Source of the DNA: Arthrobacter sp. APC 3897
GTDB taxonomy: Bacteria > Actinomycetota > Actinomycetes > Actinomycetales > Micrococcaceae
NCBI RefSeq assembly: GCF_030407495.1
Contig: NZ_JASDDG010000008.1
Coordinates: 47,182 to 111,181 of the forward strand
Reading direction: 5' to 3'
DNA: 64,000 bases
In this document: one piece after another, positions 52,678 to 60,678 of the stretch
How the letters are laid out: each line of letters begins with the position of its first letter
How positions within the stretch are numbered: position 1 is the stretch's first letter
Notes under the pieces: model-generated
What the model saw: only the letters and a program-made list of their open reading frames with translations
The model's database searches: none
What the model was told of the DNA's origin: nothing
Made by a program: the position numbers and the translations under genes

Positions 52678-53350
52678 CGCGTCGGGCTCCCTGGAAGAGG
52701 TGGACTACATCCTCAACAATATTGCGAACCACGGGCAGGCGGGAGAGGATGACCAGCTTTGCGGTCAGTGGGGCGACGTTCTCCACCAGCCGGCGCGAGC
52801 GGCGCTGTCCCGGCGAGCGGTCATAAATCCAAAAAAGCGTCACCCCCATATGCACCAGCCATAAGAGTTCGGGCAGGTCGTCGCGGATGGCCAGCGGCGG
52901 CTGCGGGCGGGAGGCGGTGACGGCCTGGCGGAACATGGCAATGGATTTGGCGCGGCCAACCCCCGGGTCCGCGCCGGTGCGGCTTCCCCGCGGGGAGGCC
53001 GACGACGGCGGCATTGCTGTGCGCAGGAAATGGGCGCCAAAATCGTGGAACGGGCCCATGATGTCCAGATGGGCCAGCAGAATCAGCCTCAGGTGCTCGC
53101 CCAGATTGTGTCCGTCACGGAGCAGGGACAGGGACGCGCTGCGGTGTTCATCCTGCAGGAACCGGTACAGCTCTGCAACGAGCTCGTCTTTGGAACGGAA
53201 GTAGTAGTACGCATTGCCCACTGAGACCCCGGCGGTTTCGGCAATGCAGCGCATGGTGGTGTCAGCGTAGCCCCGGGTGCGGAAAAGGGTAAGGGCGGAG
53301 TCAATCAGCAGCCGCCGGGTCTGTTCACTCTTGGCCGTAGCGGCCATCAA
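52670..53350 (-). CDS. TetR family transcriptional regulator
   Basis: A 226-aa repressor: N-terminal helix-turn-helix at about 10-58 (RRLLIDSALTLFRTRGYADT, IAETAGVSVGNAYYYFRSKD) followed by an all-helical ligand domain with the MGPFHDFGAHFL segment. The start at 53350 follows GGAG. A good TetR-style palindrome lies 110 bp upstream in the gap shared with the divergent queuosine-precursor transporter, so both genes may be controlled by it. Ligand unknown. Confidence 0.9.
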   Translation of the reverse strand: MMAATAKSEQTRRLLIDSALTLFRTRGYADTTMRCIAETAGVSVGNAYYYFRSKDELVAELYRFLQDEHRSASLSLLRDGHNLGEHLRLILLAHLDIMGPFHDFGAHFLRTAMPPSSASPRGSRTGADPGVGRAKSIAMFRQAVTASRPQPPLAIRDDLPELLWLVHMGVTLFWIYDRSPGQRRSRRLVENVAPLTAKLVILSRLPVVRNIVEDVVHLFQGARRDD

Positions 53351-53459
53351 CGCTCCTCGGTCCAGTTGCGGGTTCAGGTGTGGGGCGCTGGTTCAGTGAT
53401 AGGCGCGGATCCGCGTATATGTGCTCAGCTTCCGGGCACGACTGTCAGAATACATCAGG

Positions 53460-53479
53460 TTTTTGAACGTGTTCAAAAA
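53460..53479. promoter_or_regulatory. TetR-type palindromic operator
   Basis: TTTTTGAACGTGTTCAAAAA has perfect 9-bp arms around a GT centre, in the 260-bp gap between the divergent tetR-type and transporter genes. TTGAAC-N2-GTTCAA is a common TetR-family operator form. Confidence 0.72.
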
Positions 53480-53610
53480 TGTCCCGGGCACGGCTACGGG
53501 TCAGAACATGGCAGAATTGACGGCGGCCCTCCACGGGCCGCCCGGTGCAGCGGGCACAGTGCTAATACAGCCGGCGAAAACTACGGCGAACCACTAGGAA
53601 CGGAAAACCC

Positions 53611-54351
53611 ATGCACACGCAGACAGGCGCCGGGACGGCGCCCGCTCCGGCATTTGCCAGCCGCGGAAGCTCGCATTATGACCTCATCCTGACGCTCATG
53701 TGCGTGGTGATTGTGATCTCAAATATCGGTGCCACCAAGGGCGTGGTGCTGGGACCGATCTTCGGGGACTTCAGCATCGTGACTGACGGCGGATTCTTCC
53801 TCTTCCCGCTGGCCTACATCCTCGGCGACGTCATCAGCGAGGTCTATGGCTTCAAGGCGGCCCGGCGGGCCATCTTCACGGGCTTTGGGGTTGCGGCGCT
53901 GGCCGCAGCCAGTTTTGCCGTGATCATCGCACTGCCGGGATTCGACGATGAGTACGGACAGGCCAAGCAGACGGCGCTGGAACTGGCGCTGGGGCCCGTG
54001 TGGCAAATCGTCCTGGCCAGCCTGCTCGGCTTCCTCGCCGGGCAGACGCTGAACTCCTGGGTCCTGGTCCGGATGAAGGAGAAGTTCCGGGAACGGGCAC
54101 TGATCGGACGGCTGATGGCCTCCACCGGCGTGGGCGAGTTCGCGGACACCCTGATTTTCTGCGCCATAGCCGCGCCGGTCATTGGGATCACTGACGCCGG
54201 CGGCTTCATCAACTACGTGATCTTCGGATTCGTCTACAAGACGCTCATTGAGTTCCTGTTTGTTCCGGTCACCGCCGTGGTGATCAAGGCCATCAAGAAG
54301 CGCGAACCGAGCTACGGAGCTGCGCTGCCGGCAGGGACGCCGGAAGGCTGA
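53611..54351 (+). CDS. Queuosine precursor transporter (YhhQ/VUT family)
   Basis: A 246-aa inner-membrane protein with about six helices. YhhQ/VUT blocks: LMCVVIVISNIGATKGVVLG, FPLAYILGDVISEVYGFKAA, WVLVRMKEKFRERALIGRLM with ASTGVGEFADT after it, and YKTLIEFLFVPVTAVVIKAI. The family imports queuine-pathway bases such as preQ0/preQ1 or queuine. tgt, which inserts such bases into tRNA, lies 440 bp downstream on the other strand, so the locus is a salvage unit: import plus tRNA insertion. No preQ1 synthesis genes are present here. Confidence 0.9.
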   Translation: MHTQTGAGTAPAPAFASRGSSHYDLILTLMCVVIVISNIGATKGVVLGPIFGDFSIVTDGGFFLFPLAYILGDVISEVYGFKAARRAIFTGFGVAALAAASFAVIIALPGFDDEYGQAKQTALELALGPVWQIVLASLLGFLAGQTLNSWVLVRMKEKFRERALIGRLMASTGVGEFADTLIFCAIAAPVIGITDAGGFINYVIFGFVYKTLIEFLFVPVTAVVIKAIKKREPSYGAALPAGTPEG

Positions 54352-54450
54352 GCTTCCACGACTCCCCGGGCGGCCCGTTGGGGAAACCATTGGCAGCGCG
54401 GTTGCTCCTGCGCTAACGTCACAGGCATCGTGCGACCAGGGAGAACAGTC

Positions 54451-54738
54451 ATGGCACAGCAGGAGAACCCCTCCAAGAACAACCCCTCCGGGTGGGAACG
54501 GCGCAACGGAGCTGCGGACGACGCCGCGCAGTCCGAACGCTCGGGCGAAGCAGCAGACAACGAGGGCTTCCACGCCGCCCGGCCCGATCCGGAGGAATCG
54601 GAGCGCACGGACGATCCCGGCGCACAGGGCAACGACCCGGCCACCGGAGGGCCCAGGGACCCGAGGGACGCGGAGCAGAACCCGGCCGGGCAGGATGACA
54701 CTGAACAGAATCCGCCCCTGCCCAGGACCTGGAACTAA
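54451..54738 (+). CDS. Small acidic, disordered protein (95 aa)
   Basis: A 95-aa protein with no hydrophobic core, dominated by Asp, Glu, Gly, Pro, Asn and Gln (GAADDAAQSERSGEAADNEG, ESERTDDPGAQGNDPATGGP). AGGGAGA lies seven bases before the ATG. It sits between the queuosine-precursor transporter and the convergent tgt gene. Such low-complexity hydrophilic proteins are often stress or desiccation proteins in actinobacteria, but no function can be assigned. Confidence 0.62.
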   Translation: MAQQENPSKNNPSGWERRNGAADDAAQSERSGEAADNEGFHAARPDPEESERTDDPGAQGNDPATGGPRDPRDAEQNPAGQDDTEQNPPLPRTWN

Positions 54739-54792
54739 AGTGCGCAGCAGGCACCGGGACCTGTTGCCGCGGCGGCCCCGGACTGGAACCTG

Positions 54793-56085
54793 CTAGACCT
54801 TGGCGCTGTAGTACTTCCCGAGCGTCTCGGCCTTGAAATCAAAGAAGGATCCGTCCTCGATGGCCAGCCGTGCGTCGTCCACGAGCTTCACCGTGAAGCG
54901 TTCGTTGTGGATGGACACCAGGGTGGAAGCCACCATTTCCTTGGCGCGGAACAAGTGGTGGATGTACGCCTTTGTGTAGTGTGCGCACGCGTAGCAGTCG
55001 CAGCCCTCCACCAGGGGAGTGAAGTCCTTTTTGAAGCGGGCGTTGGAGAGGTTCAGCCGCCCGTACGGCGTGTAGAACGCCGACGTGCGGGCCACCCGGG
55101 TGGGGGAGACGCAGTCGAAGGTGTCGGCACCGTTTTCAATGGCTGTGAAGATGTCGTCCGGTTCGGAAATCCCCAGCAAATGGCGCGGCTTGTCCTCCGG
55201 CAGCTCCTCGGTACACCACCGCACGATGGTTCCGAGGTTTTCCTTTTCCAAGGCCCCGCCGATGCCAAAACCGTCAAAGTCCATGGCGCCCAGATCTCTT
55301 GACGCCTTCCGGCGCAGGTCCTCATATTGTGCTCCCTGCAGCACGCCGAACAGGGCCTGATAAGGCTTACCCACCCGTTCCTCGGTGAGCCGCCGGTGTT
55401 CGGCAATGCAGCGCAGCGCCCACAGCCGGGTGCGTTCCAGCGACATTTCCTGATACTCACGGGAGTTCATCAGCGTGGTCAGCTCATCGAACGCGAACAT
55501 GATGTCGGCGCCGATCTGGTGCTGGACCTGCATGGACACTTCCGGAGTGAACCGGTGCTTGTCGCCGTTGAGATGGGACTTGAACCACACGCCGTCGTCA
55601 TCAATGTGGGCAAGGCGTTCCTTGCCGGGGGCGACGGCGTCGTCCGCTCCGGTGGCATGCGTGGTGCCGTCCGCATTCATGTTGATGACCTTCTTGAAAC
55701 CCGCGCCCAGGCTCATCACCTGGAACCCGCCCGAGTCGGTGAAAGTGGGGCCGGACCAGTTCATGAACCTGCCCAGTCCGCCGGCGGCGTCGAGCACGTC
55801 CGGGCCGGGCTGCAGGTACAAATGGTAGGCGTTGGCCAGGAGCGCCTGCGCACCAAGGTCCGCCATGGATTCGGGCAGGACCGCCTTGACCGTGGCCTTG
55901 GTTCCTACGGCAATAAAGGCCGGAGTGGCAATTTCGCCGTGCGGCGTGGTGATGGTTCCGGTGCGGCCTTGGAACTCACCGCCGTTGGCCTGCGTCTGCT
56001 CAGCAGAGGGGGCAGCGGTTTCACGCAGGCGCTTACCGAGGGCGAAGGAAAATGTTGAGGAGGACACCCCTCCATTTTGCCTCAC
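54793..56085 (-). CDS. tgt: tRNA-guanine(34) transglycosylase (queuine/preQ1 tRNA-ribosyltransferase)
   Basis: A 430-aa enzyme exchanging guanine 34 of GUN-anticodon tRNAs for a queuosine precursor or queuine. Asp117 in PTFTDSGGFQVMSLG is the general base; the nucleophile Asp lies in TFDCVSPTRVARTSAFYT; the zinc site is CDCYACAHYTKAYIHHL. An insert at about 128-160 (NMNADGTTHATGADDAVAPG) makes it longer than proteobacterial Tgt. GTG start at 56085. The neighbouring VUT-family transporter suggests salvage of an imported base. Confidence 0.95.
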   Translation of the reverse strand: MRQNGGVSSSTFSFALGKRLRETAAPSAEQTQANGGEFQGRTGTITTPHGEIATPAFIAVGTKATVKAVLPESMADLGAQALLANAYHLYLQPGPDVLDAAGGLGRFMNWSGPTFTDSGGFQVMSLGAGFKKVINMNADGTTHATGADDAVAPGKERLAHIDDDGVWFKSHLNGDKHRFTPEVSMQVQHQIGADIMFAFDELTTLMNSREYQEMSLERTRLWALRCIAEHRRLTEERVGKPYQALFGVLQGAQYEDLRRKASRDLGAMDFDGFGIGGALEKENLGTIVRWCTEELPEDKPRHLLGISEPDDIFTAIENGADTFDCVSPTRVARTSAFYTPYGRLNLSNARFKKDFTPLVEGCDCYACAHYTKAYIHHLFRAKEMVASTLVSIHNERFTVKLVDDARLAIEDGSFFDFKAETLGKYYSAKV

Positions 56086-56238
56086 CCGCCGACGCCGGCA
56101 GTCCGCCGGAGCCCGGCACGCTCAGACTGGGATGCGCGCCACATATTTCAAGGTGCGGCAGCAGGCGGGCGTACGGTGGAAAGGCCGACGTCGGCCGCAC
56201 CCCAAAGACCTGCAAAAACGTACCTGGAAGCTGCCCTC

Positions 56239-57273
56239 TTGAACCTGCTGCGCGATATGTTCCGGATCGCACCCGCCAACAACGATCATCACGTGGCGGC
56301 GCGCTGCGGTCTGGGGGTGGGGATTCCCCTGCTGCTGCTCCTGGCTTTCGGGCGGATTGACCTGGCCATCTTTGCCACCTTCGGCGCCTTCACCGGCATT
56401 TACGGCCGGAACGAGCCGCATCGTCAGCGGTACGGGCACCAGCTTCGGGCAGGAGCACTGATGATGGCGGTCATCACGGCCGGAGCACTGACCTCACGGC
56501 TGGAACCGGATGCCTGGGGAATTGTGCTGGGCACCACGGCCGTGGCCGGATTGGGAACACTGGGCACCGGCTTCTGGCGGCTCCGCCCCGCCGGCTCGCT
56601 GTTCCACATCTTCGCCTACGCGGCCATCTCTTCGGTCCCGAACCAGCCGCCCCTGTGGCAGACCGTCTCGGTGGCTGCGGCCACTGTTTGCTTCTCCCTG
56701 CTGCTTGGCCTGTCCGGGCGGCTCCACCCTGCGCACCGCACCCCGTGGTTAAGGCCGGACAGGGTCCCATTTACCGCCGCGCAGCGCAAAGCCGTGTGGA
56801 TCGACGCCGGCCTCTACACCGTCGCTGCCGCGGTTGCCGGGTCCATCGCCACGCTCATGGGCATCGGCCACAACTACTGGGCAATGGTTGCAGCCACCGT
56901 CCCGCTGGTGGGAGTGGGCGTGCGGCACCGGCTGTACCGCGGCCTGCACCGTATCCTCGGAACCTTCGCCGGGCTGGTGCTAACCGCACTGATCCTGCTG
57001 CCCGGGCTGGAACCGTGGCAGATGGTGGTGGTGATTGCGCTGCTGCAGTTCGGGGCTGAAATGCTGGTGGTCCGCCAATATGCCCTGGCCCAGGTGGTTG
57101 TCACGCCGCTGGCTCTGGTCAGCACTGAACTGGCTAACCCCAGCAACTCGGCGCTGCTGATCAGGGACCGGGCCGTGGAGACGGTGATCGGTGCGGCAGT
57201 GGGGATGGCACTGGTCCTGATCATTCACCTGCAGAGCCGGCGCACGCGCCGTCCGACCGGGCAGCGCCGCTAA
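56239..57273 (+). CDS. FUSC family / aromatic acid exporter-like membrane protein
   Basis: A 344-aa protein with two blocks of hydrophobic helices (about 25-150 and 200-330), each ending in a soluble stretch, the pattern of fusaric acid resistance/FUSC-like exporters: RCGLGVGIPLLLLLAFGRID, AIFATFGAFTGIYGRNEPHR, GIGHNYWAMVAATVPLVGVG and RGLHRILGTFAGLVLTALIL. Start uncertain: a TACGGT -10-like box at 56172-56177 puts transcription start near 56184, leaving TTG at 56239 (GGAAG eight bases upstream) or ATG at 56257; I choose the TTG. Substrate unknown. Confidence 0.82.
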   Translation: MNLLRDMFRIAPANNDHHVAARCGLGVGIPLLLLLAFGRIDLAIFATFGAFTGIYGRNEPHRQRYGHQLRAGALMMAVITAGALTSRLEPDAWGIVLGTTAVAGLGTLGTGFWRLRPAGSLFHIFAYAAISSVPNQPPLWQTVSVAAATVCFSLLLGLSGRLHPAHRTPWLRPDRVPFTAAQRKAVWIDAGLYTVAAAVAGSIATLMGIGHNYWAMVAATVPLVGVGVRHRLYRGLHRILGTFAGLVLTALILLPGLEPWQMVVVIALLQFGAEMLVVRQYALAQVVVTPLALVSTELANPSNSALLIRDRAVETVIGAAVGMALVLIIHLQSRRTRRPTGQRR

Positions 57274-57300
57274 ACCTGCACCGCGCAATGAAGTCCGGCG

Positions 57301-58173
57301 CTACAGGTCGAGGTTCAGGCCGCGGACAGCAATCAGCTCGTTGCGGATGCGCCGATCCAGCTCATGCTCCGAAAGAGTCTGCGAGCCCCCGTGGGCACGC
57401 AGATAGAACAGGGCATCCAGTCTCAGGACACGCCAGTCGCGTTCGCCGTGCTCGTCGCCGGACTCACCGGCACGGTGGATTTCCCGGTCGTACAGGTTGG
57501 GCTGGTTCAGCTGGCGCTGCAGCAGTTCCGCGGCCAGCTTGGCCTTCAACGGATCACTCTCCGCTGCGTCTCCGGCCCGGACAGCCTGCGCGTAGGCGGC
57601 TGACATTTCCTCGTCACCGGCTTCATGGGTGATGTGCGCGGCCAGTGAGAGCGCCCCCTGAATCCACTTCCACCGGCCAAAGTTGCCGTCAAACGGGAGT
57701 CCCGTGATGATGTTGCAGACCTGCAGGGCGTTTTCGGCGTCGTCCAGATGCACGTACAGGGCGTGCGCCAAATCCCGGACGTCCTGCAGGTTGCTGCCCG
57801 ACTTTACGTTGAGTCCGCGGCTGAGCCGGGAGGTCACTTCCTGGACACGCCCGTCCTCCGGGTGGGCGGCCGCGGCTGCAGCAATGACTGCGGCATAGTT
57901 CTCCTCGTCGGCCGGTGCCACCCGGACTGCGTCCGCCGGGGCACCGGACGGTGCCGGTGCCTGGACGCGAACGGAGGAGCCGTGGGCCAGACGCAGTGTC
58001 ATGCCGTCTTCAAGACCCAGGACAACCAGGGCGGGCACGCCAAAGTCATCGGTCTCCACGGAGCTGTCCTTCACCGGAGCCAGTGAGGCACTTTCATGCA
58101 CCGGAATTTGACCGGGTGCAAGCAGCTCGGCATTGACCCGGAATGTGTAAGACTCCGGCTGGCTCTCAGGCAT
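57301..58173 (-). CDS. Conserved actinobacterial protein of unknown function (290 aa)
   Basis: A 290-aa soluble protein. The N-terminal part (about 1-100) is beta-rich (YTFRVNAELLAPGQIPVHES, GVPALVVLGLEDGMTLRLAH); the rest is helical and looks like helical repeats, with FGRWKWIQGALSLAAHITHE near 185 and DALFYLRAHGGSQTLSEHEL near the end. ATG at 58173 follows AAGGAA. It is 60 bp downstream of the Nudix-type gene, same strand, possibly an operon. I do not recognise a function. Confidence 0.72.
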   Translation of the reverse strand: MPESQPESYTFRVNAELLAPGQIPVHESASLAPVKDSSVETDDFGVPALVVLGLEDGMTLRLAHGSSVRVQAPAPSGAPADAVRVAPADEENYAAVIAAAAAAHPEDGRVQEVTSRLSRGLNVKSGSNLQDVRDLAHALYVHLDDAENALQVCNIITGLPFDGNFGRWKWIQGALSLAAHITHEAGDEEMSAAYAQAVRAGDAAESDPLKAKLAAELLQRQLNQPNLYDREIHRAGESGDEHGERDWRVLRLDALFYLRAHGGSQTLSEHELDRRIRNELIAVRGLNLDL

Positions 58174-58234
58174 GGCAGATTCCTTTTCTTCGCAGCAGTC
58201 GGCCCCCAGTATATAAAGACGCGGTAACGGGTGC

Positions 58235-58774
58235 TCAGCGGCCCCAGCTGGCCGACGCCAGTGCCTGCCGCAGCAGGTCACCGCGTCCGCCTGCAAACTC
58301 TGCATAAATGTCGGGACTCAGCGCTTCCTCGGGCGTCAGCCAGGACAGCTCAAGGGCGTCCTGCCGGGGGTCGCATTCACCGGTGACGGGAATCAGGTAG
58401 GCCAGCGCAACAGCGTGCTGACGCTCATCGGTCAATCCCGACTGCGAGGGGGAGGGGAAATACTCGGCCACGGCAAACGGAACCAGGGCAGGCGGCAGCT
58501 GGGGCAGGGCCATGGGGCCGAGGTCCTTTTCCAGGTGGCGCAGCAGGGCGGCGCGAATGGTTTCGCGGTACATGACCCGTCCCGAAACGAAGGTCCGGAC
58601 CATCTTGCCCTCGCTTGTGGCCTGCAGCAGCAGCCCCACTTCCGTCACATAACCCAAAGGATCACAGCGAACCGGCACGGCTTCGACGTAGACCATCGGA
58701 AGGCGTTGCCTCGCCTCGCGGAGCTCATCTTCTGAAAGCCAGCCGGGATAGGGGTCAGGGGTACGAACACTCAT
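58235..58774 (-). CDS. Nudix-fold protein with degenerate Nudix box
   Basis: A 179-aa protein resembling the DUF4916/Nudix-family proteins of actinobacteria (YPGWLSEDELREARQRLPMV, VEAVPVRCDPLGYVTEVGLL, AVALAYLIPVTGE, DALELSWLTPEEAL). The Nudix box position (about 66-88, GRVMYRETIRAALLRHLEKD) keeps Gly and the first Glu, but the REUXEE core reads RHLEKD, so at least one metal-binding Glu is replaced. It may have weak hydrolase activity or act only as a ligand-binding protein. Confidence 0.78.
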   Translation of the reverse strand: MSVRTPDPYPGWLSEDELREARQRLPMVYVEAVPVRCDPLGYVTEVGLLLQATSEGKMVRTFVSGRVMYRETIRAALLRHLEKDLGPMALPQLPPALVPFAVAEYFPSPSQSGLTDERQHAVALAYLIPVTGECDPRQDALELSWLTPEEALSPDIYAEFAGGRGDLLRQALASASWGR

Positions 58775-58877
58775 AGAAGTGTTTTACCGCATACCGGGGA
58801 AGGCGCCGGACCGACGCGCGGCGCTTTGGCCCTCGGCTGAACTGCCGAAGGTGCTTTTGCCCGGCGCGGGCCCGGTC

Positions 58878-58883
58878 TACGCT
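58878..58883 (+). promoter_or_regulatory. -10 box for leaderless YdeI-like mRNA
   Basis: TACGCT ends six bases before the ATG at 58890; no ribosome site is present. Confidence 0.45.
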
Positions 58884-58889
58884 CTGAGG

Positions 58890-59594
58890 ATGAGCAGCAG
58901 CGACCGGAGGCCGCCACAGTCACAGAACCCGCCAGAGCCCCCGCTTCAACCTGCGCCGAAGTCTCAGCCGAAGTCTCAGCCAAAATCCCCGGCGAAATCC
59001 CCGGCGAAGCCGCCGCTGCCCGAACTGCTGCTACCGGATGCGGAGGCATGGCGCACGTGGCTGGCGGCCAATCACGCCAGCTCAACCGGGGTGCAGCTGA
59101 TTCTGGGGCGGAAGGGCGGAACCGTGACAAACCTGTCCTATGCCGGGGCGCTGCAGGAGGCGCTGTGTTTTGGCTGGATTGACGGGCAGGCCAACAAGCG
59201 CGACGGCGAAAGCTACCTGCAGCGGTTTACCCCGCGCGGCAGGCGAAGCATCTGGAGCCTGCGCAACGTGGGATACGTGGAACAACTGGAAGCTGCCGGC
59301 AGGATGCACCCGTCCGGGCGCACCGCCGTCGAGCAGGCCAAAGCGGACGGACGCTGGGACGCAGCCTACGCAGGACCCGCAACGGCGGTGATGCCCGCTG
59401 ACCTCACGGAGGCGATTGCCGCGGTGCCCGAGGCCCAGGCAACCTACGAAACCTTGAATTCCCAGAACCGGTACGCGCTCTTTTTTCGGATCAGCACCCT
59501 GAAGACCGCCGCGGCAAGGGAACGCCGGATCGAGGCCATCGTCCGGATGCTGGCAGCCGGCGAGACTCCCTATCCGCAGCGGCGCACGCCCTGA
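58890..59594 (+). CDS. YdeI/OmpD-associated family protein
   Basis: A 234-aa protein. Residues about 1-45 are a low-complexity Pro/Lys/Ser region with PKSQ/PKSP/AKSP repeats; residues about 50-225 match the YdeI family (AWRTWLAANHASSTGVQLIL, ALQEALCFGWIDGQANKRDG, RFTPRGRRSIWSLRNVGYVE, and the C-terminal FRISTLKTAAARERRIEAIV). The molecular function of the family is not settled; in Salmonella and Bacillus it is linked to envelope stress or peptide resistance. The start at 58890 is supported by the adjacent -10 box. Confidence 0.83.
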   Translation: MSSSDRRPPQSQNPPEPPLQPAPKSQPKSQPKSPAKSPAKPPLPELLLPDAEAWRTWLAANHASSTGVQLILGRKGGTVTNLSYAGALQEALCFGWIDGQANKRDGESYLQRFTPRGRRSIWSLRNVGYVEQLEAAGRMHPSGRTAVEQAKADGRWDAAYAGPATAVMPADLTEAIAAVPEAQATYETLNSQNRYALFFRISTLKTAAARERRIEAIVRMLAAGETPYPQRRTP

Positions 59595-59762
59595 AGGGCA
59601 GGGCGTGTCCGGTTCCAATGCCCCCTGCGTTTGCGCACTCTTGCCTTTGTAAAGTGCCCGCGGGACTCTTGAGTACAAGCACATGAGTACACATGTACCA
59701 GCAACTGAGGCCAAGCCCGCGGCAGGGGAGCCGTGCTGCGGCAAATCCGCGGAGGACCATCA

Positions 59763-60638
59763 ATGTGTCGTCTCTTTGGCATGCACGCCGGCAAAACCCC
59801 CGTCAAAGCCACCTTCTGGCTCCTCACCGCACCGGACAGCCTGTCGAAGCAGAGCCGGCGGGAGGCTGACGGATTCGGAATTGGAACCTTTGACCGGCAG
59901 GGAAGGCCGGCGGTGGAAAAGGCGCCCATCGCCGCTTATGAGGACAAGGCGTTCGCTGCGGAAGCCCGGGATCTGTCGAGTATCACGTTCGTCGCGCACG
60001 TGCGCTATGCCAGCACCGGCGGCAACCTGAAAGTGAACACCCATCCCTTCGAACAGGACAACCGGCTGCTTGCCCACAACGGCGTGGTGGAGGATCTGGC
60101 CCTGCTCGAGGCAAGGCTGCGCCGGCTTGGGGCGATGGAACTGGTTAAGGGCGATACCGACACCGAGCGGGTCTTCGCCCTCATCACGGCGGAGGCGCGC
60201 AGCAACGGGGGTGACATCGAAGCGGCCCTCGTCTCGGCACTGGCCTGGGTGGCGGAAAACCTGCGGCTGTTCGCCGTGAACATCATCCTGACCACCGGGG
60301 CGGACGTGTGGGCGGTCCGGTATCCGGACACGCACCCCCTGTACGTCCTGGAGCTCGGCGAATCCGACCCCAAGCAGGGGATGCGCACACCGCGCATCAG
60401 CGTGCGGAGCGAGGAAATCGCCGAAGGCCGGCGGCCCGCGGTGCTTCTGGCCACGGAAAAAATGGACGACAATCCCCGCTGGCGGCTGATGGGCTCCGGC
60501 GAGGTCCTGCACATCGATCCGTCGCTGACGGTTCACAGCAGCTATCCGCTGCCGCCTGAACCGCGGCATCGTTTGACGCTGGCTGACCTGAATGAAACGG
60601 CCGCGGCATCACAGCAGCCAATGAAGGTCGGCTCATGA
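59763..60638 (+). CDS. Class II glutamine amidotransferase-like (Ntn hydrolase) protein
   Basis: A 291-aa protein with the Ntn-type start MCRLFGMHAG: Cys2 becomes the N-terminal nucleophile after Met removal. Other family features: READGFGIGTFDRQ, FVAHVRYASTGGN, NTHPFEQDNRLLAHNGVV with Asn-Gly of the oxyanion hole, and GDTDTERVFALI. This is the YafJ/EgtC-like group of stand-alone GATase II domains; the partner reaction is unknown. A hypothetical role in gamma-glutamyl hydrolysis as in EgtC is possible, but no ergothioneine genes are near. Upstream lies GTACA-CA-TGTAC (59687-59698), a short palindrome that may be regulatory. Confidence 0.87.
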   Translation: MCRLFGMHAGKTPVKATFWLLTAPDSLSKQSRREADGFGIGTFDRQGRPAVEKAPIAAYEDKAFAAEARDLSSITFVAHVRYASTGGNLKVNTHPFEQDNRLLAHNGVVEDLALLEARLRRLGAMELVKGDTDTERVFALITAEARSNGGDIEAALVSALAWVAENLRLFAVNIILTTGADVWAVRYPDTHPLYVLELGESDPKQGMRTPRISVRSEEIAEGRRPAVLLATEKMDDNPRWRLMGSGEVLHIDPSLTVHSSYPLPPEPRHRLTLADLNETAAASQQPMKVGS

Positions 60639-60678
60639 AGGCCGGCCGGCTGAGCCGCACGAGCTGTATGAGCCTGTC

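Noticed and set aside
53404..53415. CGCGGATCCGCG palindrome near the TetR gene
   Set aside because: Short GC-rich palindromes are frequent here; the TTGAAC-type palindrome nearby is a better operator.
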